Origin: CAWDMC01 sp963803295 | GTDB taxonomy: Bacteria > Acidobacteriota > Terriglobia > UBA7540 | Length of the DNA: 64,000 nt | Direction: 5' to 3' | Assembly: GCA_963803295.1 (NCBI GenBank) | Contig: CAWDMC010000002.1 | Location: 434,001 to 498,000, forward strand | Part shown: one piece after another, positions 8,438 through 18,013 of the stretch | Position numbering within the stretch: position 1 is the first letter of the stretch | How the letters are laid out: every line of letters starts with the position of its first letter | Translations under genes and position numbers: made by a program | The notes under the pieces: generated by a model | What the model saw: the letters and a program-made list of their open reading frames with translations, nothing else | Databases searched by the model: none | Told to the model about the DNA's origin: nothing

Positions 8438-9841
8438 TTACTCATTCCAATTGGTGTGGAACTTTCCTTCTTTGTCGATCCGCCGATAGGTGTGAGCCCC
8501 AAAATCATCACGGAGCGCCTGCAGCAGGTTTGCCGGCAAGCGCTTCTGGCGATAGCTGTCGATGTAGGCGAGCGTGGTGGAGAAGGCCAGCGCCGGTACA
8601 CCCAAATCGACGGCCGTGCGAACCACCTTGCGCAGACTGGTGCCGGTCCGGTTGATGACTCCGGCGAAGCGCGGCGCCAGCATCAGATTCTTGAGTTCGG
8701 GAGTCTTTTTGAACGCCGCTTGGATGGGATCGAGCGTCTTCGCGCGGATGATGCAGCCGCCTTTCCAAATGCGAGCGATCTCATCGGCCTTGAGGTTGTA
8801 GTTATATTCCTTCGAAGCGGCGTGGAGCTGTTCGAAGCCTTGCGCATAGCAGGCTGTTACCGCGATGACATAGGCCTTGCGCATCGCTTCAATGAAACCC
8901 TTCTTGTCGCTCTTATATTGGCGTGAAGGGCCGCGCAGGATTTCCGAGGCCGCCACGCGCTCCTCTTTCTGGCCGGAAATGATACGCGCTTCAACGGAAT
9001 CACTCAGGGTGGGAACGGCCACGCCCAGATCCATGGAGTCCTGCGCCGTCCATTTGCCGGTGCCCTTCTGCTCGGCTTCGTCGAGGATCATCTCAACCAG
9101 GGGATTCCCGGTTTCGGGATCAACCTTTTTGAGCACCGTTGCCGTGATCTCAAGCAGAAAGGAGTTCATGTCCGATTCCGCCCAAGCGGCGAATATCTGT
9201 TGAATTTCCGGGATGCTGAGGCCGAGTGCGTTCTTGAAGATGGAGTAGACTTCGGTGATCAGTTGTAGGATTCCGTACTCAATGCCGTTGTGCACCATCT
9301 TGACGTAGTGACCGCTGCCTCCGGGTCCAAGGTAGGTGCAGCAGGGCCCATCGGCTTGAGCGGCGATCTTGGTCAGGACCGGCTCCAGACGCCGGTAAGA
9401 GTCCTCGTGACCGCCCGGCATCAAACTGGGTCCGTGGAGAGCGCCCTCTTCGCCGCCGCTCACGCCCATACCAAAGAAGCGCAAGCCGGCGGCGTCCAAT
9501 TCCTGCTGGCGGCGCTCGGTGTCTTTGAAATAGGAATTGCCGCCGTCAATCACAATGTCGTCTTCCTCGAGATGAGGCTTCAGGTCGTGCAGCACGGCAT
9601 CGACCGGCTTGCCCGCCGGTACCATGGCCAGGATGCGGCGTGGACGCTCAAGCGAACCTACAAATTCCTCAAGCGAGGCCGTCACTATGAACTGCTTACC
9701 CGCGACGGCTTCGGTGACTTTGGCGCGTTGATCGGCGCTGACGTCGAACCCGGCCACAGGGAATCCCTTGCTCTCGGCATTGAGCCCGAGGTTGCGACCC
9801 ATTACGCCCAAACCGATGACGCCGAACTGCTGTTTGCTCAT
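8438..9841 (-). CDS. gnd: 6-phosphogluconate dehydrogenase, decarboxylating
   Basis: 467 aa, the normal length for the NADP-dependent enzyme of the oxidative pentose phosphate pathway, which converts 6-phosphogluconate to ribulose 5-phosphate and CO2. The Rossmann motif GVIGLGVMGRNL is at the N-terminus, the substrate loop GGEEGALHGPSLMPGG follows, and the catalytic helix region GSGHYVKMVHNGIEYG carries the conserved Lys, Asn and Glu. The C-terminal helical domain (CYAQGFEQLHAASKEYNYNL and the tail with H-T-Y-R-R-I-D) is complete, so this is the long, dimeric form. It probably has its own promoter; the GH78 gene upstream is 107 bp away. Confidence 0.97.
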   Translation of the reverse strand: MSKQQFGVIGLGVMGRNLGLNAESKGFPVAGFDVSADQRAKVTEAVAGKQFIVTASLEEFVGSLERPRRILAMVPAGKPVDAVLHDLKPHLEEDDIVIDGGNSYFKDTERRQQELDAAGLRFFGMGVSGGEEGALHGPSLMPGGHEDSYRRLEPVLTKIAAQADGPCCTYLGPGGSGHYVKMVHNGIEYGILQLITEVYSIFKNALGLSIPEIQQIFAAWAESDMNSFLLEITATVLKKVDPETGNPLVEMILDEAEQKGTGKWTAQDSMDLGVAVPTLSDSVEARIISGQKEERVAASEILRGPSRQYKSDKKGFIEAMRKAYVIAVTACYAQGFEQLHAASKEYNYNLKADEIARIWKGGCIIRAKTLDPIQAAFKKTPELKNLMLAPRFAGVINRTGTSLRKVVRTAVDLGVPALAFSTTLAYIDSYRQKRLPANLLQALRDDFGAHTYRRIDKEGKFHTNWNE

Positions 9842-9947
9842 ACGATGACCTCGACTCTGTTATCTGATCTGAATCGGACTTGACGATATTACGATGCCAC
9901 AAAATAGCCTTTAGGTTCTAAGTGCCAGTCAAACCTGAAACCTAAAC

Positions 9948-12311
9948 TCAGAAGCTTAACTGTTGCGATCCCTCATGCAGCTCCACCGTTTTACCGTTCC
10001 AGGTGACCGTCCCAGGAAGGCTATTGGGGATTGTGATGTTGGCATCCAGATGTTCGCCGCTGCGTTTATATCGCACTATGATATTTCCGAGAGGATGCGG
10101 CATCGTCGCTTCCAAAGAAGTGAGAGACCCAAGATGGGGCTCGATTTTCACCTTGCCAAATCCGGGCGCAGCGGACTCGATTCCTGCCACCGTCGCCAGA
10201 AAATCGAAGTTGGGGTGGGCGCTCCAGGCGTGGCAATCGGATCGCGTGGGCTCGGGGGTTTCGGCCCAGGTGGTCAGTCCCAGGTCGAGCATATGCCGCC
10301 AGGGATTGAGTTGGCTGAGGTAATCGTTGCCGAGCCCCGCCTTCTTCATCGCGCGGAACAGGTAAAAGCGAAAGTAGTAAGAGCATTGCGTCAGGCTCTG
10401 GTCCTTCAACACCTTCTCGATGACGACTTTCTGATTTGCCCGCGGGATCGCGTCTGCCAGGACACCTAGAATGTTGGCATGCTGGCTGAAGGCCTTCTTT
10501 GCGGGTGTATCTGCCAGAAGGGCGCGCGCCGGATCCCAGCAGAGTTTATATGCTGTGGCGGCGATCCGGGCCGCCAGGGCGCGATCGTGCGCCGCCTGTT
10601 CGGCCGATCCAACCGCCTGCTCCAGGTCGGCAGCCTCGCGCAGGATGGAGGCAAACTGCAGGCTCAGGATCGCCGACTGGCCGTCGAATTCCTGGGGCGG
10701 CACGCCGTCCTTAAAGTTGTCATTCCAATCGGCGAAGTCCCACCATTCGAGGCGTCCCAGCAAGCCGGAGGTTGTGAGCCGTGTTTCGAACCAGCCCAGC
10801 ACTCCGCGCATGTTGGGCACAAACTGGCGCAGGAAGTCAGCGTCGCCGCGATACCACCAAAGGTCGTGCATCATGCCGATCCACAACAGGGAGAAAGGTG
10901 GGATGTACTGGGGCAGGTATGAGGGATAGCGGCTCTGAGTGATTCCGTCGGGCGTGCGCGACTCGTTCAGTAATTCGATGGCGTTCTTCGCTAACCGATC
11001 GTCGCCGGTGAGATATAGCGAGATCAACGCCTGGATGCGCGTGTCACCGGCATACTGGAGCTGCTCGTAATAGGGGCAGTCCATATAGGTTTCGTGGGCA
11101 CAGAGCCGCGCCGTCCGCCAGCCGACTTCCCACATTTTCTCAAGCTGAGGGTCGTCGCTGGCGAATGACGCGCGCCGGACAAAGGGATAGGCGGTGAACG
11201 TCGGCCGCAAGTCTTCTATCGTGAGCGGCTCGTCGTGAGTGACAACCTCGATTTGGAAATAGCGCCAGGTCCGCCACCAGAGCGGACGGAACACGCGATG
11301 CGGGCCGCCATCGACCAGGAAGACATCCTGAAAGCCCAGTATTTTCTTGCCTTCGATCTGACCGCGATTGCCTTTTTCGCCGCGATCGTCGACGAGTGCC
11401 TCGGCGTAGGTCTGGGTGATCTCGGCCCCGCGTCCGCCGCTGACAACTAGTTCAGGGTATCCGGTGGTCTCGTAGGATTGATCGAACAGCATCGTGACGC
11501 TTGAGTTCGCAGGCACTGTGACGGGGGCGCGGCCCGCCAGAAAGTCATCGCCCACCTCGATGCCGCTCTTGCGCACCACGTGGGCAAGCCGTTCGAGCTT
11601 CTCTTCCATCGGAGGGATGGTGCGCGGAGTCAGCATCCAGCGCGATGGGCTATCCTGAGCGCCCCGTGACGCAGCCGCCGTCTGTTCTACTGCGTCCTTC
11701 CAGTCGGAATCGTTGTAATCCGGTTGTTGCCAGCCCCATGGGACTTTTGAGCCATCGATACGTTCGCCAGGACCCACGACAAAGTAGCCGTTTACCTTTT
11801 GTGGATCCCGTGGGAGCATTTCCCAAGCGGTGTCGCGAAACACCTTCCAGGATTTACCGGTGTTGGCTATCTCTTCCGCGTCCGTATCCCCTTGGAGCAG
11901 GAAGCCCGTCTGACTGGTCATCTGCGCCATCGGTGCACGATCGGCGAAGTTCCAGACGATAACGGCAAGCACATTACGCCCCGCAGCCAGGTGGGGAGCG
12001 AGATCTATCGTTTCGAATCGCCAGTGAAAAAGGTCGCCGCGCGCGGGCCCTTCCATGGCGCGAGTTCCGTTCACAAATAGCTCGTACCGCTGATCGCCGC
12101 TCACGTGGACCATGAAGTGTTGAGGTACGGAGGCAAGATCGAAACTTTTGCGAAAGTAGTAGACCCCGAATTCACACTGGGGACTGTCGGGGCAAGTAAT
12201 CCAAGAAGCCTTCCAGCGGCTCCGCACGAGGTTGGGGTTGATTTCCGAGACAGAAGTGGAGGCGGGCAGAATAAGCAGGATTGCAACGACGGAAGTAAGA
12301 AGTAATCGCAT
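9948..12311 (-). CDS. GH78 alpha-L-rhamnosidase-like protein, exported
   Basis: About 787 aa. The ATG at 12311 is preferred over the one 6 bp upstream because GGAGGA then sits 6-7 nt before it; the signal peptide begins MRLLLTSVVAILL. The N-terminal beta-sandwich has WKASWITCPDSPQ and YELFVNGTRAMEGPARGD. The (alpha/alpha)6 catalytic domain has the family core YMDCPYYEQLQYAGDTR and later WWDFADWN and TTWAETPEPTRSDCHAWSAHP, followed by the C-terminal jelly-roll. GH78 enzymes release terminal L-rhamnose with inversion, using acidic residues in this core. It probably acts in the periplasm on rhamnosides or pectic side chains. It is not in an obvious rhamnose operon. Confidence 0.88.
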   Translation of the reverse strand: MRLLLTSVVAILLILPASTSVSEINPNLVRSRWKASWITCPDSPQCEFGVYYFRKSFDLASVPQHFMVHVSGDQRYELFVNGTRAMEGPARGDLFHWRFETIDLAPHLAAGRNVLAVIVWNFADRAPMAQMTSQTGFLLQGDTDAEEIANTGKSWKVFRDTAWEMLPRDPQKVNGYFVVGPGERIDGSKVPWGWQQPDYNDSDWKDAVEQTAAASRGAQDSPSRWMLTPRTIPPMEEKLERLAHVVRKSGIEVGDDFLAGRAPVTVPANSSVTMLFDQSYETTGYPELVVSGGRGAEITQTYAEALVDDRGEKGNRGQIEGKKILGFQDVFLVDGGPHRVFRPLWWRTWRYFQIEVVTHDEPLTIEDLRPTFTAYPFVRRASFASDDPQLEKMWEVGWRTARLCAHETYMDCPYYEQLQYAGDTRIQALISLYLTGDDRLAKNAIELLNESRTPDGITQSRYPSYLPQYIPPFSLLWIGMMHDLWWYRGDADFLRQFVPNMRGVLGWFETRLTTSGLLGRLEWWDFADWNDNFKDGVPPQEFDGQSAILSLQFASILREAADLEQAVGSAEQAAHDRALAARIAATAYKLCWDPARALLADTPAKKAFSQHANILGVLADAIPRANQKVVIEKVLKDQSLTQCSYYFRFYLFRAMKKAGLGNDYLSQLNPWRHMLDLGLTTWAETPEPTRSDCHAWSAHPNFDFLATVAGIESAAPGFGKVKIEPHLGSLTSLEATMPHPLGNIIVRYKRSGEHLDANITIPNSLPGTVTWNGKTVELHEGSQQLSF

Positions 12312-12518
12312 GACCATTCCTCCGTGGCGCAGCGATTATGCTGGTGGCGTTGGAAAACTCGTGAGGCTGCGTCAGACAGAGGTTTTATCATGGCCAGGAG
12401 GTGAGGACAAGCTCGCACCCCTTACAATAAGTTTGCTTCTCCACGAAAAATAAGGTAAATAAGCTAGCGCTTGGTCATTTCGTGAAATCCACGACTTGTT
12501 CATGGGGGACAACTCGCG

Positions 12519-13973
12519 ATGCGTAGGACAATGCTTTGGCTTCTCGTGGGGATAAGTGTCAGTTGTATCCTCTGGGCCGCGCCGTTCTTTGCCCGTCAGC
12601 CGGAATCGCCGCCAGCAGCAGCATCGGCAGTTCCGCAGGCTGACCTTCCGGCGCTCCAGCAGCAGATTGGCAGGCTGCAGCAGGACATCGCCGACGCGCG
12701 CCAGGCAGGCGATAACTCCTGGATGCTGGTTTGTTCAGCGCTGGTGCTGCTGATGACGGGACCCGGCTTGGCTCTATTCTATGGCGGCCTCGTACGCAAG
12801 AAGAACGTACTCGCCACCATGATGCAGAGTTTCACCTTGATGGCGGTGATCACCGTGCTCTGGGCGGTGGTAGGTTACAGCTTGTGCTTCCATTCCGGCA
12901 ACCGCTTCATTGGCGGGCTTGGATACGCCTTACTGCACGGTGTAGGGGGCGCGCCGGATCCCGACTACGCCGCCACCATTCCACAGCAGACATTCATGAT
13001 GTTCCAGTTGATGTTTGCCATCATCACCCCGGCCCTGATCACCGGCGCTTTTGCCGAACGCATGAAGTTCCGCGCCATGCTGGCGTTCATGATTCTCTGG
13101 ACGCTGGTCGTTTACGATCCCATGGCCCACATGGTGTGGGGCAAACAAGGATTTCTAAATGCTGCCTTGGGCGGCGTGTTTCCGACCCTCGATTTCGCCG
13201 GAGGCACGGTCGTCCACATTACTTCGGGCGTTTCCGCGCTGGTTTGCGCCCTGTATCTCGGCAAGCGTCTGGGGTTCCCGCACGAGCCAATGGCGCCCCA
13301 CAGCGTGGTGCTGAGCTTCATCGGCGCCTGTTTGCTGTGGGTAGGCTGGTTTGGTTTCAACGCCGGCAGCGCCCTGGCTGCTGGAACGCTCGCCACCAGC
13401 GCCTTTGTCGCAACCCACTTCGGTGCGGCGGCGGCGACGCTCGGCTGGATTGTGGCCGAGTGGATGCGCAATGGCAAGCCCAGTGTGCTCGGCGCCATTT
13501 CGGGCGCGGTGGCGGGATTGGTCGCCATTACCCCGGCATCAGGATTTGTCGGGCCCGTGCCGGCACTGGTGATCGGGTTCATTGCTGGCGTCGGCTGCTA
13601 CCTTATGGTGGCCAAGGTAAAGGCGAGATTTGGCTACGACGATTCGCTCGACGCCTTCGGGGTGCACGGTGCGGGCGGCACCATCGGGGCGCTCCTGACT
13701 GGCGTCTTTGCCTCGAGCGTGGTGAACCCGATCTTCAAGGACACTCGCGGCAATCCACTGCCGGTTGGCCTGATCGATGGCAACGCTCATCAGATGCTGA
13801 ACCAGCTCACCGGCGTGGCCATCGCCTGGGTTATGGCGATCGTAGGGACGCTGGTGATCCTGAAGCTTGTGGATCTCGTCATCGGACTGCGTGTACCGCA
13901 GGAGCATGAATTGCAGGGGCTCGATCTTGCTGAGCACGGCGAAGAGGGGTACAACTTCGAGGTCGGTGCCTGA
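12519..13973 (+). CDS. amtB: Ammonium transporter (Amt family)
   Basis: 484 aa with an N-terminal signal-like segment, a short coiled stretch (LPALQQQIGRLQQDIADARQ) and then about 11 membrane helices. The Amt signature DFAGGTVVHITSGVSAL carries the first pore histidine (His233) and DAFGVHGAGGTIGALLTGVF the second (His383), the twin-His pair that lines the conduction path. It is coupled to the P-II gene 119 bp downstream, as in amtB-glnK operons, where P-II plugs the trimeric channel when nitrogen is plentiful. I saw no clear sigma-54 -24/-12 element upstream. The short N-terminal extension before the first helix resembles proteobacterial Amts made with a signal peptide. Confidence 0.95.
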   Translation: MRRTMLWLLVGISVSCILWAAPFFARQPESPPAAASAVPQADLPALQQQIGRLQQDIADARQAGDNSWMLVCSALVLLMTGPGLALFYGGLVRKKNVLATMMQSFTLMAVITVLWAVVGYSLCFHSGNRFIGGLGYALLHGVGGAPDPDYAATIPQQTFMMFQLMFAIITPALITGAFAERMKFRAMLAFMILWTLVVYDPMAHMVWGKQGFLNAALGGVFPTLDFAGGTVVHITSGVSALVCALYLGKRLGFPHEPMAPHSVVLSFIGACLLWVGWFGFNAGSALAAGTLATSAFVATHFGAAAATLGWIVAEWMRNGKPSVLGAISGAVAGLVAITPASGFVGPVPALVIGFIAGVGCYLMVAKVKARFGYDDSLDAFGVHGAGGTIGALLTGVFASSVVNPIFKDTRGNPLPVGLIDGNAHQMLNQLTGVAIAWVMAIVGTLVILKLVDLVIGLRVPQEHELQGLDLAEHGEEGYNFEVGA

Positions 13974-14092
13974 GTTATCTGACCCTTGGGCAGTTGGGCC
14001 ACCGGGATTGAAGATGCGCCTGATGAGGATCTTCTGCGCAACGCCGGATGCTTCATGAGTGCCTACTAAGCAAGATCGAAGGGAGATCAAAG

Positions 14093-14431
14093 ATGAAGAA
14101 GCTCGAAGCCATCATTCAGCCGACGCGTCTGGACGCGGTGAAGGAGGCCCTCCACCAGATCGGCGTCGAAGGCCTGACGATTTCAGAGGTCCGCGGTCAT
14201 GGACGCCAGAAAGGGCACAAAGAGGTCTACCGCGGCAACGAGTACACGGTAGATCTGCTGCCCAAGATCAAGGTGGAGACGATCCTGCCTGACAATCGCA
14301 TCGAGGAAGCGGTGCAGGCGATTCTGAAGAGCGCGCGGACGGGGAAGATCGGCGACGGCAAGATCTTCATTTTGCCTGTGGAAGAGGCGATCCGCATCCG
14401 CAACGAGGAGCGCGGGGAAGCTGCGCTCTAA
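14093..14431 (+). CDS. glnK: P-II nitrogen regulatory protein
   Basis: 112 aa, the standard P-II length. The ATG at 14093 is chosen over an in-frame ATG at 14048 because it gives the canonical MKKLEAIIQP start and has GGGAG 7-8 nt upstream. The T-loop reads YRGNEYTVDLLPK with Tyr51, the uridylylation site in enteric P-II proteins, and the B-loop region TGKIGDGKIF is intact for ATP/2-oxoglutarate sensing. Its position after amtB suggests it gates ammonium uptake (GlnK role); a GlnB-type assignment cannot be excluded from sequence alone. Confidence 0.94.
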   Translation: MKKLEAIIQPTRLDAVKEALHQIGVEGLTISEVRGHGRQKGHKEVYRGNEYTVDLLPKIKVETILPDNRIEEAVQAILKSARTGKIGDGKIFILPVEEAIRIRNEERGEAAL

Positions 14432-14778
14432 ACAGGTTGCGAAAAAACTCATCGGTGCCGCCATTCAGGGCAGCCGCAGGCGGTCCTGAGTGAAACGAAG
14501 GAAGAATCTCGTATTTCCTTGCAGCGCGAGATTCCTCCCGCAGTTCACCCCGAGCTTCCTTCGCTGCTCTCAGGACTACTGTCAGCACCAGGATAAAAGG
14601 GAGCCACTTGATTTCATAAAAGCGTCGGCAAGGCCGTAGCTTAGGGCGCTTCCCAGTTGAGAAGGCTATATCACTGCCAAGTAAGGCTCGTTGGGCTTTC
14701 CCGCCAACATTACAAAGACCTACGGGATCTTCATCAAAACATGCAAGTTTCTGAACGAGCTAAGTCCAGTTTGATCCG
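14432..14778. other. Intergenic region with a compound palindrome, no gene
   Basis: Between P-II (plus) and the GNAT gene (minus, convergent). It contains the 94-bp nested palindrome at 14483-14576 and nothing else I can support. Confidence 0.6.
14483..14576. repeat. Compound nested palindrome, 94 bp
   Basis: GTCCTGAG (14483-14490) matches CTCAGGAC (14569-14576); inside it CGAAGGAAG matches CTTCCTTCG and GAATCTCG matches CGAGATTC. The three arms appear in mirrored order, so the element can fold into one long branched cruciform. A related copy lies at 52232-52315. Confidence 0.8.
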
Positions 14779-15300
14779 TCACTTCCCGCGCTTATAAAGT
14801 TCTTCGATCGTCTTCATTGGCAGGTACAGCCGATTTGGTGTTTCCAGCAGCGGAACAAATCCGAACCCGCCGTAAAAGCGCGCAGCGCGCTCATCCTTGG
14901 AGTCCACAACCACAGCGATCGAAGCAATTTCTGAATTCAAAGCTCGCTCGAAAGCGTCCAGAAGCAACAGTTCTCCGATGCCCTGCCCACGAAACCTGAC
15001 ATCGCGGGCGAGCCGCCCAATCAGTGTTGCTGGCAGCTCAGGATAACGAGGCCATTTCAGTTTCTTGATTGTTTTAGCAGGAAGGTTCGCCGCCAAGATG
15101 AGGGTGGCCGACAGTGTGTAATAACCCGCGATCTGGTTTTCTTCCGTCACCAAAACAAAGGGTGCGGCCGCTCGCTTACGTGCATCCTGGCTTGCATGTT
15201 CCCGGAGATAGCGGTCAAGCGACTCCACCCCACACGAAAAAGCCGCCCGGTCGTGGTCACCGAGCGGCTCTATGCGAAATCCGGATTGGGGATCCCTCAG
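14779..15300 (-). CDS. GNAT-family acetyltransferase toxin (TacT-like)
   Basis: GNAT fold with the acetyl-CoA motif RDVRFRGQGIGELLLLDAFERAL (R-x-x-G-x-G) and a C-terminal FYGGFGFVPLLETPNRLYLPM. Starting at the GTG at 15228 would drop the conserved N-terminal motif: in-frame sequence upstream reads FRIEPLGDHDRAAFSCG before VESLDRYL, matching the F-x-C-G-x-x-x-L-(D/N)-x-(F/Y)-L pattern of TacT toxins. The only near-cognate start upstream is a CTG at 15300, which overlaps the antitoxin TGA (CTGA) and has AGGTGA upstream, so translation is probably coupled. Family members acetylate charged aminoacyl-tRNA and block translation. About 173 aa with that start; the start is uncertain, the family is not. 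Confidence 0.82.
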   Translation of the reverse strand: MRDPQSGFRIEPLGDHDRAAFSCGVESLDRYLREHASQDARKRAAAPFVLVTEENQIAGYYTLSATLILAANLPAKTIKKLKWPRYPELPATLIGRLARDVRFRGQGIGELLLLDAFERALNSEIASIAVVVDSKDERAARFYGGFGFVPLLETPNRLYLPMKTIEELYKRGK

Positions 15301-15596
15301 CGTCTGCCGATCACCTGTTTATAACGTCGAGCAGCGGCGCGCAGGCGGTCGTTTGGCGCAGGCGGATTCAAAAGGGAATCAACAAAGGCTACGGTCTCCC
15401 GCTGGCTCAATCGGATCAATTCTCTTTCCCGGAGTACACGCTTGGCAGATTCAACCGCACTGCTCACCACGAAGTCAGTTATGCTGCGTCCCTCGAGGGC
15501 TGCTGCTTCCTGACACAAGGCCTTTGCTTCGGGAGTAAGCCGAGCCTCCAGCCGCTCATCTTTGCGCCCTGCGCTTGCTGCCACCATCACCTTCAT
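15297..15596 (-). CDS. DUF1778 (TacA-like) ribbon-helix-helix antitoxin
   Basis: 99 aa from the ATG at 15596, which has AGAGGG about 8 nt upstream; an ATG 24 bp further upstream is possible. The N-terminus RKDERLEARLTPEAKALCQEAAALEGRSITDFVVSSAVESAKRVL is the DUF1778 ribbon-helix-helix core that dimerises and binds the operator. The C-terminal tail (LRERELIRLSQRETVAFVDSLLNPP) is the part that wraps and neutralises the acetyltransferase in characterised TacAT pairs. It overlaps the toxin gene and is transcribed first, the usual antitoxin-toxin order. Confidence 0.92.
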   Translation of the reverse strand: MKVMVAASAGRKDERLEARLTPEAKALCQEAAALEGRSITDFVVSSAVESAKRVLRERELIRLSQRETVAFVDSLLNPPAPNDRLRAAARRYKQVIGRR

Positions 15597-15661
15597 ATTT
15601 ACGCCCTCTTTCCCAATCATGCTGCCGCGCTGGCAGCACCACTGGCATTACCACATATGCT

Positions 15662-15688
15662 CATTGTACGGTAATCTGCCGTACAATG
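15662..15688. promoter_or_regulatory. Putative TA operator palindrome
   Basis: CATTGTACGG (15662-15671) and CCGTACAATG (15679-15688) form a perfect 10-bp inverted repeat with a 7-bp spacer, 66 bp upstream of the antitoxin start. This position and symmetry fit autoregulation by the ribbon-helix-helix antitoxin. Confidence 0.75.
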
Positions 15689-15852
15689 CAAGACCCAATA
15701 GACTAACTTCATCAATACCCGGTCTCCGGACGGTTGCTTGGCCATAATGGTAGCTAATTAGCGGGAATTGCCTCGGTCTCCGTCCCTTTCCTGCCCTCCA
15801 GCGCAGCCGGTGGCCCCAGCATTGTTCCCTACGCCAGAGCCGGACATCTGAG

Positions 15853-17886
15853 CTACTTCACCGGCGTGAAAATCACCGCTGCCCCGCCGCCCGGTGCGAG
15901 GTGCAGCTTCAGCGTATCGCCGGCCGTCACGGACTTCTTGGTGATGCTGAGGCTGGTGGCATCCTTCTCGGCATCAGGACCATCGGCAAAGATCTGCGCT
16001 TCGTAACGCTGCTTGCCTGAAGTCGGATTCTGATCGTCCCGGAGGAACGTTAGCGGGATATCGAGATCGCGCGACTCCCAGTTGGTCATGGCACCCAAAT
16101 ACCAGTCAGCGCCGTTGCGCCGCGCGATAGTCACAAAGCGCGCCGGCTCCCCATTGGGAACTATTGTTTCATCCCACACGGTGGGCACCTTGTCGAGGAA
16201 CTCCATGCCGGGCTTGTGGTCATAGTTCTCAGGGTAGTCCGAGATCATCACCAGCGGACTCAGATACACCACGTACATCGCGAGCTGGCTGGCGCGCGTC
16301 CCCTGGCACATCGGCTGGACTTCGCGCGGCCGGAACTGCTCGCGTGTGGCATTACTAAAGCAGCCGGGGGTGTAGTCCATGGGACCCGCGAGCATACGGG
16401 TAAAGGGAATGGTGGTGGTGTGCATGGGCGTCTCGCGGTAAGACACCTTGCTGTATTCCAGGCCCATCACACCTTCGCGCGTCAGCAGGTTCGGATACGT
16501 GCGGCGCAGCCCTGTGGGTTTGTACGCGCCGTGGAAATCCACAGTAAGATGATGCTCCGCCGCCTTCGCGACCGTCTCCTGATAGAAGTTCACCATCTCC
16601 TGGTCATCGCGATTCATGAAGTCGACCTTGACGCCGGAAACGCCCCACTTCTCAAATAGTGGAAAGGCCACGTCGGCCTGCTTCTTGACGTTGGTCCAGT
16701 GGCACCAGAGCATCACCTTGACGTGCTTTTGATGCGCGTGGGCGACGATAGCGGGCACGTCGACTTCGGGAACATACCTGGTAATGTCCTCCTGCTCGTA
16801 TCCTTCGCCGTGCGGAGCCCAGCCGGCATCGATCAGCATGTATTCGAAGTGGTGCTCGGCGGCGAAGTCCACGTAGTGCTCCATGGTGGCCGTGTTCATT
16901 CCGGGCTTGAACTGGACGTTGGCTGCGTAACTCCCTGACCACCAGTCCCACGCCGCTTTACCCGGCTCGATCCACGACGTATCCTTGAGAGAGTTCGGCT
17001 GGCTCAGATTGAGGACAAGGTCGCTATTCTCAATAAGAGAACCTGGCGTCAGGCCCACCAGTAAGACGCGCCATGGGGTCATCTTGGGGACCTGTCCGAT
17101 GACCGCTTCACCGGGATGTCCTGGCAATGGCGAGAGCTTGCTGACGATGGCGTTGTCGATCACCTTGTTGCCGGCGCCGGTAGCGCCGCCCACATACATG
17201 CCGGCGTAGTCGGTGAGGTCGGATTCGAGCAGGGCGGACCAGGGGCCACCCGGGGTTTCGACCAGCAGCGGCAGTCCTACGATTGAGTCAGGGCGGATAT
17301 CCACGAAGCTTTCGCGCAGATACTCGTGCTCGTAAGGGGTAGTGTAACTGCCCAAATCCAGCGCCCAGCCATAAGCCTCACGGGCAAAATAGAAACCCGT
17401 GCGCTCGGCCGAGATCACAAACCGGTCGAGACCCGGCTGCTGGGGCAGCGAGTAGCGGAAGGCCACGCCCTCGTCATAAGCGCGAAAAATCAGGTCGAGA
17501 CGGCGTCCAGGTGGTTGCTTTTCGCGCAGTGAAACTTCGAGTTCCTGGTAATGATCGCGCACGTGGCGGCGCGCCCCGAACTTGTTCTTCCAGCTCTCGT
17601 CGACCGTACGGCGCGATTGGCCCACGACCTCGAAATCGTGATCGAGCGGCGGCGCTCCCTCGAATTCGATCCCGAGCGGCGAGTCCGCCAGCAGGGGATC
17701 ACCCTTGAAGGTCACGCTGTAATAAGCGCGCTCGCCTGGGAGATATGGGGCGGGTCGCGACTTCAGGTCGAGCGAGATTTGAAGATTGCCGTCCGGTGAT
17801 TTGACGTCGAGCTTGCCTGTGCCCTGGGCGAAAGCCGGCGGTGAAAGGAGAAAACAAGCAAGGGCAACGAGCGGGATTCTGCGCAT
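15853..17886 (-). CDS. GH97 family glycosidase, exported
   Basis: 677 aa from the ATG at 17886, which begins a signal peptide (MRRIPLVALACFLLSPPAFA); a longer in-frame start would place 29 residues before it. The N-terminal beta-supersandwich opens with DVKSPDGNLQISLDLK, typical of GH97. The TIM barrel contains WDWWSGSYAANVQF, YMLIDAGWAPHGEGYE and GVKVDFMNRDDQEMVNFYQE, and the C-terminal beta-sandwich ends the protein. The Asp422 in KVDFMNRDDQ occupies the place of the nucleophile of retaining GH97 enzymes (alpha-galactosidase type) rather than the inverting SusB type; I infer alpha-galactosidase or a related alpha-glycosidase activity, but calcium ligands and substrate pocket were not checked. 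Confidence 0.9.
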   Translation of the reverse strand: MRRIPLVALACFLLSPPAFAQGTGKLDVKSPDGNLQISLDLKSRPAPYLPGERAYYSVTFKGDPLLADSPLGIEFEGAPPLDHDFEVVGQSRRTVDESWKNKFGARRHVRDHYQELEVSLREKQPPGRRLDLIFRAYDEGVAFRYSLPQQPGLDRFVISAERTGFYFAREAYGWALDLGSYTTPYEHEYLRESFVDIRPDSIVGLPLLVETPGGPWSALLESDLTDYAGMYVGGATGAGNKVIDNAIVSKLSPLPGHPGEAVIGQVPKMTPWRVLLVGLTPGSLIENSDLVLNLSQPNSLKDTSWIEPGKAAWDWWSGSYAANVQFKPGMNTATMEHYVDFAAEHHFEYMLIDAGWAPHGEGYEQEDITRYVPEVDVPAIVAHAHQKHVKVMLWCHWTNVKKQADVAFPLFEKWGVSGVKVDFMNRDDQEMVNFYQETVAKAAEHHLTVDFHGAYKPTGLRRTYPNLLTREGVMGLEYSKVSYRETPMHTTTIPFTRMLAGPMDYTPGCFSNATREQFRPREVQPMCQGTRASQLAMYVVYLSPLVMISDYPENYDHKPGMEFLDKVPTVWDETIVPNGEPARFVTIARRNGADWYLGAMTNWESRDLDIPLTFLRDDQNPTSGKQRYEAQIFADGPDAEKDATSLSITKKSVTAGDTLKLHLAPGGGAAVIFTPVK

Positions 17887-18013
17887 GGAGTGGGCCTTCC
17901 AGATTCTTGGAATCGAGGACACCCGGGCGAACCGTCCCAGCTTGCCGCAGTCCTCGGCGCAACAGGTTATCACGCCTCGGCTACGAATGCGGTCGACTTT
18001 ATGCGTGTTCTGA

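Noticed and set aside
12731..13909. 392-codon ORF in another frame of the ammonium transporter
   Set aside because: It is low-complexity Arg/His-rich sequence inside a clear amtB gene.
14581..14778. tRNA-like stretch after P-II
   Set aside because: No cloverleaf with a T-arm GTTCRA could be found.
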